Below, in pieces: positions 26,895 through 35,520 of a DNA stretch of 64,000 nucleotides. The position numbers were made by a program, and so were the translations under genes. The stretch is taken from NCBI GenBank assembly GCA_022841745.1, contig JALHQW010000038.1, forward strand, positions 1 through 64,000, read 5' to 3'. A model generated the notes under the pieces. The model was not told where the DNA came from, searched no databases, and saw nothing but the letters and a program-made list of their open reading frames with translations. Origin of the DNA: Saprospiraceae bacterium. GTDB lineage: Bacteria > Bacteroidota > Bacteroidia > Chitinophagales > Saprospiraceae. Position 1 is the stretch's first letter, and each line of letters opens with the position of its first letter.

Positions 26895-29800
26895 TCACCC
26901 ACCCTTCATCACCTTCCAAACACCATTGCCCTCCGGTGTTTTCACCAATAAAAAATAGAGGCCGTCTGGAAGCCCAGCCACGTCCAATGGCAATAAATCG
27001 GATTGGACGGTAGCAAAGCTGGCTGACCGTACTTCCCTACCCGTCAGGTCGAACAGTTCCAATTCCAGGTTTTGGGGCGCACCCAGTTCTAAGCGCACAA
27101 AAAGGGTTCCCGACACGGGGTTGGGGAAGACCGTTACGCCTTCGAGCCTACTTGGCGCAGTGCCGGCATCACTGATGAATGAACCCGTGACCCGCACCGT
27201 ATCAAGGGCAAACCCCATACAGCCCGTTGGCCCGGCGGCGAGCAGACTGACAATATAATTCCCTGCTTCCTGGTACAGGTGCGATGGATTTTCCTCGCTG
27301 CTCTCATTGCCATCGCCAAAATCCCAGTACCAAGGCCCAGCGGCATTCGTGGTGCCATTGGTGAATTGCACGGGCAGTTGTTGCGACAAATCCACGCTGT
27401 CGGGGTCAAGGGCAAGGGCAACCTGTGGAACGCTGCCCGCAGGCAACACCCCGACCGAAACGGCAGTCCGGCCACAAGGCTCGGCGAATGCGATTTGCCA
27501 GTCGTAGAAATAGTACCAGGCACCAGCGGTTCCGAGGCCGTCCGTTGTGCCAGTGATGTCAAAAATGTCTTCGACGGAACTGGGATAAACCGCACCGGTC
27601 GTATTGTGGAACAACGGCTTACCGAGGGTTTTTACCAAGGAATACCTGCCCGGGCTTAGCTGCCAATTCAACTGGACTACCACCTCGCCCGTCGTGTTAA
27701 TGGACACAATTTTTTGATAAACGGTTTCGCCCTGTTCGTTGCGCAGCACGATGGCCCGGCCTCCGGTGGCTTCCACGAAAATGCTCACAGACTTCAAGGT
27801 GAAGGGGGCATGGACATCGAGCGCAAGGCCGAGTTCCTGCACATCGTCTAACCCGGTTTCACCGATTGAAAGGTCAAGCGGCCCGGCCTGCGCTTGGTAT
27901 TTTGCTTCCGCAAACCAAGTGGTTGACTGGGTAACGGGCGGGGTAACAAACACTGTTCCTTCCGCCAATTTGTTGCCACCAACTGGCGCATCATACCACG
28001 CTATTTCAGGCGTTTCCGGCCCCTCGGAAGCAGCCCGCAGTACGGCTGGAGTATTCTCGCAAACTGCCCCCGAAGGCCCTTCCACCTCGGCGGAAATATT
28101 GGCCCTATCCGACACCCGGATGTTTTTCACCAAGCGGTTGTTCAGCGGGCGGGCGTCGGGGACGCCGTTGGGGTTTTGCAGTTCCAACTGGAACTTATAG
28201 GCACCGGGCGCTGTGGCCAACGGCGGTAGTACAATCACCGCCCGTTGCTGCGGCGCAAGCGACCCCGACCATCCCCAGGTATTGGTGCTTGCCCCTGCCT
28301 GATAGGCCACATCGAAGGAAAAAAGGGTGTCCGTCCCCGCATTTTCCACCGTGATTTGGGCAACGACCTCTGTTTCGCAAGAGAAAAAAGGTAAGCTGGC
28401 ATCCAGCAGCATCACGTCGTTGGCCACCCACGGCGACGTGGGCACAAAGCCCTGTGCCACCATATAATCGAAAGCAGCCTCCACGTTGATGATGCCCATG
28501 CCATAGGTATTGTCCTCGCCCGGCGTTCCCAAATCGGTGCAGGTATGGTACAAGGCCAGCTTCAGTTCCTTTGCGGTCGCATCCGGGAAGGCTTCCTTGA
28601 GCAATAGGATGGTCCCGCTTACGTGCGGTGCGGCCATGGAGGTGCCGTTGTAAAAATCGTAGCCGCCACCGGGCACACTGGAGCGCACGTTGAAGCCGGG
28701 GGCCGAAACCTCCGGTTTGATGAGCAGGGAACCCGTGCCACCGCACTGCGATGGCCCCCGGCTGGAAAAATTGGCGATGGGGAATTGGGGATTGTTTCCA
28801 TCGAGTGCCCCTATGGAAAATAAGCTGACCTCGTGGGTGTTGATGTTCTGTGGCCTACCGATGGTGCCAGTACCGGGGCCATCATTACCAGCCGACCAGA
28901 CCGTGGCAATGCCCGCCGCCTCCAGGGCCGCCTCTACGCCGACATAGATGCTGCCGCAATCGGAGGCCAAGCTGTCGGCTGGGATGCCCCATGAATTATT
29001 GATGACATCGGGAATATCGTCAGAGGTGGCAGGGTTGCCGTCGGGGTCGAGCGCCCATTGCAGCGAAAGTGCCAGGCCCTGCGTGTTTTTGCCGCAGGCA
29101 TACAACATGGGCGATGCAATCCACTGGGCATTAAAGGCAACGCCGATGGTATCGTTGTTCAGCCTGTCGAGGCCCATCACGGTGCCAGCGACGTGGGTGC
29201 CGTGCGTCTGGCAATCGAAAGGCTCGGTGTTGGTGGGCAGGAAGGTATGCGGGTCGAGGTCCAGCCAGGCCTGCTCCTGCGGTACGTACAGGCCCCGGTA
29301 GTGGGCCTCCAAGGCCGGGTGGGTCGGGTCAACGCCCGTGTCGGCGATGTACGCCTTACGCCCGTAACCAGAATAACCCTTTGCCCAAAGCGCCGGGGCC
29401 TTGATGGCACTGAGGCCCGGTTCACGACCATTGGGCGAGGCAGGTGGCGCTGGGCATGCGCTTTCGGGAGACAGCAGCACCGCTGCCCTGTTCAATCCGA
29501 CCCATGCCACGTCGGGGCGCTGGCTGAGCGCAGCAATTGCCGGTGCCTTTGCCTCCATGAAAACGGCATTGGTAATCCACAAAGGCTGTACCGTGCCTTT
29601 TTGCACGGAGGGCAGGTTTTCCAAAAAATGGAACAGTTCGCCCTGCGTTTGCCCTGCTTTTTCCTGCAAGGCCATGATGACCGCCGTGGCCCGTTGCGGG
29701 GCAGGCGCTCGTTGCGCCGTGAGCTGGGCATCCAATGAGGCCAAGTCCACTTGGTCGGCCAGTAGGACATGGATGGAATGAAAACCATCCGATGCCGCTT

Positions 29801-29906
29801 CGATGGCCTGCTGCAAATCGGCGGCGATTTTTTCTTTTTGGAGGCCCTGGGCCAACAGGCTTGTCGTGGCGAGCAGGAGGAAAAGGGGAGTAAGGATTGA
29901 CTTCAT
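26895..29906 (-). CDS. Subtilisin-like S8 peptidase with PKD and T9SS sorting domain
   Basis: A 1003-aa protein. Start at ATG 29906, before a signal peptide (MKSILTPLFLLLATTSLLAQ region); the longer frame upstream adds a non-signal stretch. Order: I9-like propeptide, S8 catalytic domain with Asp in 'AYIADTGVDPTHPAL', His in 'THGTHVAGTVMG', Ser in 'NGTSMAAPHVSG', a CARDB-like region, an Ig-like piece, a PKD domain ('PWYWDFGDGNESSEENPSH') and a type A T9SS sorting domain ('VTVFPNPVSGTLFVRL', 'LPDGLYFLLVKTPEG'). All catalytic residues are present, so an active exported protease is expected. Confidence 0.93.
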   Translation of the reverse strand: MKSILTPLFLLLATTSLLAQGLQKEKIAADLQQAIEAASDGFHSIHVLLADQVDLASLDAQLTAQRAPAPQRATAVIMALQEKAGQTQGELFHFLENLPSVQKGTVQPLWITNAVFMEAKAPAIAALSQRPDVAWVGLNRAAVLLSPESACPAPPASPNGREPGLSAIKAPALWAKGYSGYGRKAYIADTGVDPTHPALEAHYRGLYVPQEQAWLDLDPHTFLPTNTEPFDCQTHGTHVAGTVMGLDRLNNDTIGVAFNAQWIASPMLYACGKNTQGLALSLQWALDPDGNPATSDDIPDVINNSWGIPADSLASDCGSIYVGVEAALEAAGIATVWSAGNDGPGTGTIGRPQNINTHEVSLFSIGALDGNNPQFPIANFSSRGPSQCGGTGSLLIKPEVSAPGFNVRSSVPGGGYDFYNGTSMAAPHVSGTILLLKEAFPDATAKELKLALYHTCTDLGTPGEDNTYGMGIINVEAAFDYMVAQGFVPTSPWVANDVMLLDASLPFFSCETEVVAQITVENAGTDTLFSFDVAYQAGASTNTWGWSGSLAPQQRAVIVLPPLATAPGAYKFQLELQNPNGVPDARPLNNRLVKNIRVSDRANISAEVEGPSGAVCENTPAVLRAASEGPETPEIAWYDAPVGGNKLAEGTVFVTPPVTQSTTWFAEAKYQAQAGPLDLSIGETGLDDVQELGLALDVHAPFTLKSVSIFVEATGGRAIVLRNEQGETVYQKIVSINTTGEVVVQLNWQLSPGRYSLVKTLGKPLFHNTTGAVYPSSVEDIFDITGTTDGLGTAGAWYYFYDWQIAFAEPCGRTAVSVGVLPAGSVPQVALALDPDSVDLSQQLPVQFTNGTTNAAGPWYWDFGDGNESSEENPSHLYQEAGNYIVSLLAAGPTGCMGFALDTVRVTGSFISDAGTAPSRLEGVTVFPNPVSGTLFVRLELGAPQNLELELFDLTGREVRSASFATVQSDLLPLDVAGLPDGLYFLLVKTPEGNGVWKVMKGG

Positions 29907-30045
29907 TGTTGATGGATTGGGTGTGGTGGCTTGGGCGAAGATGTTCTTTTCCCCTTTGGGTTTTGCTTGCTTGGTGGTGGTTGGTGTCATGTGGTTGGTG
30001 CTTTAAGGGCAAAGATAACGGGGAGGGTGGAAGTGAGGGCATTGT

Positions 30046-30249
30046 AGTGAGGGCGTGACTTGGGGTCACACCCTCACTGGGGCTTCCGTTCGCAGTTTCC
30101 GAAGTGAGGGCGTGACTTCGGGTCACACCCTCACTGGGGCTTCCGTTCGCAGTTTCCGAAGTGAGGGCGTGACTTCGGGTCACACCCTCACTGGGGCTTC
30201 CGTTCGCAGTTTCCGAAGTGAGGGCGTGACTTCGGGTCACACCCTCACT
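30046..30249 (+). repeat. REP array downstream of the RAYT gene, 4 units, 57-bp period
   Basis: Four 33-bp palindromes at 30046, 30103, 30160 and 30217, separated by three near-identical 24-bp spacers (GGGGCTTCCGTTCGCAG...). Each palindrome has 15-bp arms (AGTGAGGGCGTGACT type) and a 3-bp loop. The first is headed by GTAG, and a partial unit precedes it at 30032. The last unit ends 3 bp from the stop codon of the RAYT gene. Confidence 0.85.
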
Positions 30250-30252
30250 AGC

Positions 30253-31035
30253 TCACCATTCCCGCATTAATTTCCTCCCTAGTTCGAGGTTGCATAAATT
30301 CCCGTTTCGCAACCCAGCGTAATCTCTAGCAGACGAAAACATCCAATCCTCTGGCCTTAGAACTAACTTACCCTCTTTGGGATTTTCGTGCAAATAGTTC
30401 AGGCAATGGTGTACATAACCCGACCCCGGCAGGAAACGAAAATCCATTTGTCCGCTTTTCTTGGTTAGCGTAACGAATTCGTCTATCCAGCCGTCCTTGG
30501 CTTTGCATTCTTTTCTGAACAGGCTGCCTGTGGTGTTTTGTTGTTTGTTGATGGCACGGGTATAGCTTCGTTGCAAGATGCCGATTGAGTCATTTAAGGT
30601 AATGGTCTTGGTCGTAGTGAGGGCATCCGTAGTGAGGGCGTGACTCGAAGTCACACCCTCACTCGAATGGTCAGCCTGCGAACCCGTAGTGAGGGCGTGA
30701 CTCGAAGTCACACCCTCACTCGAATGGTCAGCCTGCGAACCCGTAGTGAGGGCGTGACTCGAAGTCACACCCTCACTAGCCTTGCCCTTTCGCATCCTTT
30801 CGACAGCTTGCGAATGTGCATCAAAAACCGCCTTGGAAACCTCCAATGCTCTCACATAAAAAAGCCAATGGAAATGGTTGGGCATCAGGCAATAGGCAAC
30901 AAGGTCGCCAAAAGGAAGCAAGTGCGCCCGCATCTTCCAGAGGAAAAAATGGTAGTTCTCATCGGAAAAGAAAACTTGCTGGCGGTTGTTGCCTTGGTTG
31001 TAAATGTGGTGCAGGGTGTTGATGTGGAATTTCAT
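30253..31035 (-). CDS. REP-associated tyrosine transposase (RAYT, Y1/IS200-like) with in-frame REP insertions
   Basis: A 260-aa protein. The HUH motif is 'PNHFHWLF' (His 54, His 56); the likely catalytic Tyr is about 214 in 'CLNYLHENPKEGKLV', the position equivalent to 'YIHxNP' in RAYTs. 'IYNQGNNRQQVFF' and 'SYTRAINKQQNTTGSLF' are typical of the family. RAYTs cut and join single strands at REP hairpins headed by GTAG. Residues about 87-137 are three 19-aa repeats ('SEGVTSSHALTTGSQADH'), encoded by three 57-bp REP units; without them the protein would have the usual size of about 205. The insert falls in a linker between the HUH half and the Tyr half, so activity may survive. Confidence 0.88.
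   Translation of the reverse strand: MKFHINTLHHIYNQGNNRQQVFFSDENYHFFLWKMRAHLLPFGDLVAYCLMPNHFHWLFYVRALEVSKAVFDAHSQAVERMRKGKASEGVTSSHALTTGSQADHSSEGVTSSHALTTGSQADHSSEGVTSSHALTTDALTTTKTITLNDSIGILQRSYTRAINKQQNTTGSLFRKECKAKDGWIDEFVTLTKKSGQMDFRFLPGSGYVHHCLNYLHENPKEGKLVLRPEDWMFSSARDYAGLRNGNLCNLELGRKLMREW
30631..30777 (+). repeat. REP units inside the RAYT coding sequence, 3 copies
   Basis: Units at 30631-30663, 30688-30720 and 30745-30777, 57 bp apart, with identical 24-bp spacers. Each unit is preceded by GTAG on the plus strand. A partial unit (AGTGAGGGCATCC, from 30615) precedes the first, as in the downstream array. 57 bp is 19 codons, so the frame of the gene is kept and no stop arises. Confidence 0.9.
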
Positions 31036-31060
31036 AGTTTCCTGGTTTTGGGTTGGCTGT

Positions 31061-31436
31061 AGTGAGGGTGTGACTTCGAGTCACGCCCTCACTCAAGTGG
31101 CCAGCCTGCGAACCCAAAGTGAGGGTGTGACTTCAAGTCACGCCCTCACTCGGGCCGAGCGCTCCACCTTGACCATGGCGGCTTGGGTGGAGATGTTGGC
31201 TGTAGTGAGGGTGTGACTTCGAGTCACGCCCTCACTCAAGTGGCCAGCCTGCGAACCCAAAGTGAGGGTGTGACTTCAAGTCACGCCCTCACTCGGGCCG
31301 AGCGCTCCACCTTGACCATGGCGGCTTGGGTGGAGATGTTGGCTGTAGTGAGGGTGTGACTTCGAGTCACGCCCTCACTCAAGTGGCCAGCCTGCGAACC
31401 CAAAGTGAACGCGTGACTTCGAGTCACGCCCGACAG
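31061..31436 (+). repeat. REP array upstream of the RAYT gene, 6 units in a 143-bp higher-order repeat
   Basis: Palindromes at 31061, 31118, 31204, 31261, 31347 and a degenerate one at 31404. Pairs are 57 bp apart and the pair repeats every 143 bp (31061, 31204, 31347), together with an identical linker containing CGGGCCGAGCGCTCCACC. The first of each pair is headed by GTAG, the second by AAAG. The single weak pair in the stem is T-G on this strand, the opposite of the internal and downstream arrays, so these units face the other way. Confidence 0.85.
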
Positions 31437-31658
31437 GCTGCGAACCTCTTTTGGCATCAACCCGTTGCGTCGGTTGGCTGCACCGCTTTCCTTGCTGCGC
31501 TTGACGTGGGACGTCACTTCCGCCTCCAACGCAGCTTCAAGGAACTGTTTTAACAGAGGCGCCAGAACGCCGTTTGGGCCGCCTATCTCCTTGCGGCCCG
31601 ATAGCAAGTCCTCAACGGCCTGCTGTTTGTACTGCTCGAAATCAAACTGTGCTTTCAT
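31435..31658 (-). pseudogene. IS256-family transposase, N-terminal fragment
   Basis: Seventy-odd residues from ATG 31658 match the N-terminus of IS256/Mutator-type transposases ('LLKQFLEAALEAEVTSHV', 'NRRNGLMPKEVRSLSG'). The homology stops where the degenerate REP unit begins, and the frame then runs through REP sequence. The DDE catalytic domain is missing. Confidence 0.8.
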
Positions 31659-31708
31659 AAGGCAAATTTACCTTTGTTTTATATTGACACAGTTTAGTGA
31701 ACAGTCTC
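31435..31708 (-). mobile_element. Truncated IS256-like element (left end)
   Basis: Upstream of the transposase start, the minus strand begins GAGACTGTTCACTAAACTG at about 31708, the kind of terminal repeat seen in IS256-family elements (from memory, not searched). Only the left end plus the 5' third of the transposase gene remain; the right side is replaced by the REP array. Confidence 0.6.
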
Positions 31709-31870
31709 CTTCGCTGCCCGATACCATTGGGAAACTGCCGCCAGCAATCATTAATATGCCACCCGAACCAAACCACCTGGCAGCCTAATACCCTCATTTG
31801 ACCTATTTTCTCATTGAACTGACATCCGCATTCGGTCGCTTTACGGGCGGTTTACCTCGAATGTCAGGCA

Positions 31871-32608
31871 TCACCCCTCCCCTTTCCGAACCACCACCAA
31901 ATACTCCACGTTCTTCTTCTCCCCTTCCTCCACGTCCGTCTCCACCAAGCCAGCTTGCCGGAAGCCAAGGCACTGCGCACAATCCAGCACCCACCGAATG
32001 GCTTGCTGGCGCAACCGCTCGTCCTTCACGATGCCGCCCTTCAAAGCCGTGCGCTGCTCCAACTCGAACTGCGGCTTGATGAGCAGCACGGCAAAACCAT
32101 CGGGTTTCAATAAAGCTGGAAAGGCGGGAAGGACAAGCGTCAGCGAGATGAACGACACATCGCAGACGAGGGCATCGGCGGGTTGGCCGCCCATTTGCGT
32201 CAGCGTCAGTTTTCTGATGTCCTGGTCTTCGTAAAAAACGACCCGTGGATCATTGCGGAGCGAAGCCGTCAACTGGCCCATGCCCACGTCCAAAGCCACG
32301 ACCTTGGCGGCGCCGTGTTGCAAGGCGCAGTCGGTGAAGCCGCCCGTGCTGGCGCCCACGTCGAGCACCGTAAGTCCTTGAAAATCAAGCTGGAAAGTTC
32401 GGATGGCCTTTTCGAGTTTGAGGCCGCCCCGGCTCACGTAGGGCAATGGGTCGCCTTGCACCTCCACCGTATCAGAAGGCCGTAATTCTTGCGAGGGCTT
32501 CCCCACTGGCCGCCCATTGCTTTTCACCCGTCCCGCTTTGATGGCGAGCTGCGCCCGCTCACGGGAAGCGAAGTGACCCTGCTTTACCAAGTAGGCATCA
32601 ATGCGCAC
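31871..32608 (-). CDS. tlyA: TlyA-family rRNA 2'-O-methyltransferase
   Basis: A 245-aa protein starting at GTG 32608. N-terminal S4 RNA-binding domain (about 1-60: 'RIDAYLVKQGHFASRERAQL'), then an FtsJ/RrmJ-like methyltransferase: SAM motif 'VLDVGASTGGFTDCAL', 'ALDVGMGQL', 'DALVCDVSFISL', and 'LLIKPQFE' with the catalytic-type Lys. TlyA proteins methylate ribose positions in ribosomal RNA and are often misnamed hemolysins. Single gene; a word repeat (32615-32647) lies immediately before the start. Confidence 0.92.
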   Translation of the reverse strand: MRIDAYLVKQGHFASRERAQLAIKAGRVKSNGRPVGKPSQELRPSDTVEVQGDPLPYVSRGGLKLEKAIRTFQLDFQGLTVLDVGASTGGFTDCALQHGAAKVVALDVGMGQLTASLRNDPRVVFYEDQDIRKLTLTQMGGQPADALVCDVSFISLTLVLPAFPALLKPDGFAVLLIKPQFELEQRTALKGGIVKDERLRQQAIRWVLDCAQCLGFRQAGLVETDVEEGEKKNVEYLVVVRKGEG

Positions 32609-32614
32609 AACAGT

Positions 32615-32647
32615 GATTGCGGATTTCGGATTGCGGATTTCGGATTG
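32615..32647. repeat. ATTGCGGATTTCGG word repeat
   Basis: GATTGCGGATTTCGGATTGCGG-like low-complexity run ahead of tlyA. The same kind of word occurs inside a caspase gene (17431-17464). Origin unknown. Confidence 0.6.
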
Positions 32648-32754
32648 GGCGGCTGCTCACAACCCATTGAACCGCATTTATCCTAACGTCAAGATGATTT
32701 TGTTGGGGTAATTATTGGCTGCAAAGATTTTGAAAAAACTGCAAAACAAGAAGC

Positions 32755-32838
32755 ACTGAAGCAATGCAACAATGAAACCATGAAGCAATGCAACAATTCA
32801 ACAATTCAACAATGAAACCATAAAGCAATGAAACCATG
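32755..32838. repeat. CAATGAAACCATGAAG-type word repeat
   Basis: Irregular repetition of GCAATG, AAACCATGAA and CAACAATT words upstream of the DUF1295 gene. Several false ATGs occur here; none opens a longer frame. Confidence 0.55.
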
Positions 32839-32867
32839 AATTACATTTGCCCCTCAACCATCATCCT

Positions 32868-33785
32868 ATGTTAAAGACCATTCTACTCCTGTTATTAGCC
32901 CTTATCGTACTGCCCTTCGTGGCCTTCAAATACGACGCACCGCTGGCCCCAGCGCAGATGGACATGCTGCTGGCCATGCTCAAGCTAATGTGCGGCGTGG
33001 CGTTCACCTGTTTCGTGGTCAGCGAAATCACCCGCAATTGCAGCCAAGTGGACAAGCTGTGGAGCATCATGCCCATCATCTATACTTGGTACTTTGCCTA
33101 TGCTGGCGGCTGGGATACCCGCATGGTGCTGATGGCCGTGCTGGCCACGGTTTGGGGGCTGCGTCTTACCTTCAATTTCTGGCGGCGGGGCGGCTACTCC
33201 TGGATTCCCTGGGCGGGCGAGGAGGACTACCGTTGGAGCGTGCTGCGCAAGATGCCGCTGCTCAGTGGCCGCCTGCGCTGGGCCGCCTTCAACCTCGGCT
33301 TTATTTCTTGCTATCAAATGGGCTTGGTGCTGCTCTTTACGCTGCCAGCGGTGATGGCATGGCACGGCAAGGGGCAACCGCTCGGCTGGTTGGATTGGCT
33401 GGCGACGGCATTGTTTCTGGGATTGGTCATCATCGAGACCATCGCCGACCAACAGCAGTGGAACTACCAAAAGGAGAAGTACCGCCGCATTGCCGCAGGC
33501 GAACCACTCACGGACGGCTACGCCAAGGGCTACTTGGACACGGGCCTTTGGGCAAAGCTGCGCCACCCTAACTACGCCGCTGAACAAGGCATCTGGTTGG
33601 CGTTTTACCTGTTCAGCGTGGCGGCCACAGGGCGGTGGCTCAATGGTTCGCTGGTGGGGGCAGTCCTTCTACTGCTGTTGTTCCAGGGCAGCGCCGATTT
33701 CAGTGAGAAGATTTCGAGTGAGAAGTACCCGACTTACAAGGATTATATCAAGCGGGTGGGAAGGTATTTGCCGAAATTTGGCTAA
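32868..33785 (+). CDS. DUF1295 membrane protein (steroid 5-alpha-reductase-like)
   Basis: A 305-aa multi-pass membrane protein; ATG 32868 (MLKTILLLLLALIV) is preferred to an upstream in-frame TTG. Six or so hydrophobic segments. Features of the DUF1295 / steroid 5-alpha-reductase / ICMT-like fold: 'QVDKLWSIMPIIYTWYFA', 'GLRLTFNFWRRGGYSW', 'DQQQWNYQKEKYR', and C-terminal 'LRHPNYAAEQGIWLAFYLF', the likely cofactor-binding part. The substrate is unknown, probably a lipid. Convergent with fumC, with a shared hairpin terminator between. Confidence 0.85.
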   Translation: MLKTILLLLLALIVLPFVAFKYDAPLAPAQMDMLLAMLKLMCGVAFTCFVVSEITRNCSQVDKLWSIMPIIYTWYFAYAGGWDTRMVLMAVLATVWGLRLTFNFWRRGGYSWIPWAGEEDYRWSVLRKMPLLSGRLRWAAFNLGFISCYQMGLVLLFTLPAVMAWHGKGQPLGWLDWLATALFLGLVIIETIADQQQWNYQKEKYRRIAAGEPLTDGYAKGYLDTGLWAKLRHPNYAAEQGIWLAFYLFSVAATGRWLNGSLVGAVLLLLLFQGSADFSEKISSEKYPTYKDYIKRVGRYLPKFG

Positions 33786-33796
33786 TAGAAAAATAG

Positions 33797-33831
33797 GTTT
33801 CGGTGGATTAGCTGCGCCAACCCACCGAAAC
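33797..33831. terminator. Bidirectional terminator between DUF1295 and fumC genes
   Basis: Perfect 10-bp arms GTTTCGGTGG / CCACCGAAAC with a 15-bp loop, 12 bp past one stop codon and 17 bp from the other, between convergent genes. Short A/T runs flank both sides. Confidence 0.65.
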
Positions 33832-33847
33832 GTGTAAAAACTGACCA

Positions 33848-35245
33848 CTACCCCTTCATCTCCCCCACCATGTCCTCTGCCCGCACCCACTCGTCGAACT
33901 GCTCGGAGGTGAGTAAGCCAAGGTCCAAGGCAGCCTGTTTCAAGGTAGTACCTTCTTTGTGCGCTTTCTTCGCAATGGCAGCGGCGTTGTCGTAGCCGAT
34001 ATGCGTGTTCAGCGCCGTGACGAGCATCAGCGAATTGTCGAGGTTTTGTTTGATGCGGGGCAGGTTGGCCTGGATGCCCACCGCACAATTGTCGTTGAAG
34101 CTGACGCAGGCATCGCCGATGAGCCGGGCCGACATCAGGAAGTTGAAAATCATGACGGGCTTGAACACGTTCAGCTCGAAATGGCCGTTCATGCCGCCGA
34201 TATTGATGGCTACATCATTACCCAGCACCTGCGCCATGGCCATGGTCATCGCCTCGTTCTGCGTGGGGTTCACCTTGCCGGGCATGATGCTGGAGCCTGG
34301 CTCATTGTCCGGGATGATAACCTCGCCGATGCCGCAGCGTGGGCCGCTGGCCAATAGGCGGATGTCGCTGGCAACCTTGAACAAGGAAACCGCCACGGTC
34401 TTGAGCGCCCCGTGCGATTCCACGATGGCATCGTGCGCTGCCAGTGACTCGAACTTATTGGGGGCAGTGACGAAGGGTAAGCCCGTCAGTTCCGCTATTT
34501 TGGCTGCTACCGCAACAGCGTAGCCCTTGGGCGTGTTCAGCCCCGTACCAACGGCAGTACCGCCGAGTGCCAGTTCGGCCAGGTGAGGCAGGGTGTTTTT
34601 AATGGCCCGCAGCCCGTGGTCGAGTTGCGCAGCATAGCCCGAAAGCTCCTGCCCGAGCGTGAGCGGCGTGGCATCCATCAGGTGGGTGCGGCCAATTTTT
34701 ACCACGTTCATGAACTCCTCTGACTTGGCCCGCAGCGTGTCCCGTAGCTTTTCGATGCCAGGGATGGTCGCTTCCACCAAGATTTTATAAGCTGCGATGT
34801 GCATGGCCGTCGGGAAAGTGTCGTTGCTGGACTGGCTCTTGTTCACGTCGTCGTTGGGGTGCAGCACCTTCTTCTCGTCGGTGAGCGCCCCGCCCTTGAC
34901 GACGTGGCCCCGGTTGGCCACCACCTCGTTCACGTTCATGTTCGACTGGGTGCCGCTGCCCGTCTGCCAGACCACGAGCGGGAACTGGTCGGCGAGGCCG
35001 CCCGCCAGTATTTCATCGCAAACCTGCGCAATGAGGTCGGCTTTTTCCTTCGGCAAAACGCCGAGGTCGTGGTTGGTGAGCGCCGCCGCTTTTTTCAAAT
35101 AGGCAAATGCTTCGATAATTTCGGCGGGCATGCGGTGGCCGCCAATCTTGAAGTTTTGGATGCTGCGCTGGGTCTGCGCCGCCCAATAGGCGTCAATCGG
35201 GACTTCGACGATGCCAAGGGAGTCTTTTTCTTTGCGGGTATTCAT
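33848..35245 (-). CDS. fumC: Class II fumarate hydratase
   Basis: A 465-aa protein, the usual length for FumC, starting at ATG 35245 ([11 protein letters not shown]); the longer open frame upstream is a word repeat. Fumarase/aspartase signature '[17 protein letters not shown]', plus '[14 protein letters not shown]' and '[16 protein letters not shown]'. It interconverts fumarate and malate in the TCA cycle without an Fe-S cluster. The '[20 protein letters not shown]' segment is typical. Five base pairs before the start begins a six-fold octamer repeat. Confidence 0.96.
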   Translation of the reverse strand: MNTRKEKDSLGIVEVPIDAYWAAQTQRSIQNFKIGGHRMPAEIIEAFAYLKKAAALTNHDLGVLPKEKADLIAQVCDEILAGGLADQFPLVVWQTGSGTQSNMNVNEVVANRGHVVKGGALTDEKKVLHPNDDVNKSQSSNDTFPTAMHIAAYKILVEATIPGIEKLRDTLRAKSEEFMNVVKIGRTHLMDATPLTLGQELSGYAAQLDHGLRAIKNTLPHLAELALGGTAVGTGLNTPKGYAVAVAAKIAELTGLPFVTAPNKFESLAAHDAIVESHGALKTVAVSLFKVASDIRLLASGPRCGIGEVIIPDNEPGSSIMPGKVNPTQNEAMTMAMAQVLGNDVAINIGGMNGHFELNVFKPVMIFNFLMSARLIGDACVSFNDNCAVGIQANLPRIKQNLDNSLMLVTALNTHIGYDNAAAIAKKAHKEGTTLKQAALDLGLLTSEQFDEWVRAEDMVGEMKG

Positions 35246-35249
35246 GTAG

Positions 35250-35297
35250 AAGGATTGAAGGATTGAAGGATTGAAGGATTGAAGGATTGAAGGATTA
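35250..35297. repeat. Tandem octamer GGATTGAA, six copies, in the fumC leader
   Basis: Six near-perfect tandem copies of an 8-bp unit directly upstream of the fumC start. Such repeats can change copy number by slippage; here a change would alter leader length, not the reading frame. Confidence 0.75.
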
Positions 35298-35453
35298 GGT
35301 TCCCTACGGGAATGACAAAAAAGGATTTTGGGCGGGCAAAGGTAGGAGGTTTTCATTTTTGGCGGTTTGGTGAGTTGGTGAGAAAAATCAAAACTTGTTG
35401 CGCAGCAAAAAATGAGGGATGTTCTATCCGCTGACAAAAACTACTTGAATAAA

Positions 35454-35486
35454 TTGCTTCCGGCGATGAGTTATGCCCTATTTTTG
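35454..35486 (+). promoter_or_regulatory. Candidate housekeeping promoter of the type B T9SS cargo gene
   Basis: TTG at 35454-35456 and TATTTTTG at 35479-35486 fit TTG / TAnnTTTG with a 22-bp spacer, 34 bp before the ATG at 35521. Confidence 0.45.
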
Positions 35487-35520
35487 GGAATGTTTTGAAC
35501 GCCGATTAACACCATTTCCT

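Noticed and set aside
30046-31436. CRISPR array interpretation of the regular repeats
   Set aside because: The 24-bp 'spacers' are the same within each array, the repeats are full palindromes headed by GTAG, and no cas gene is near; a RAYT gene is.
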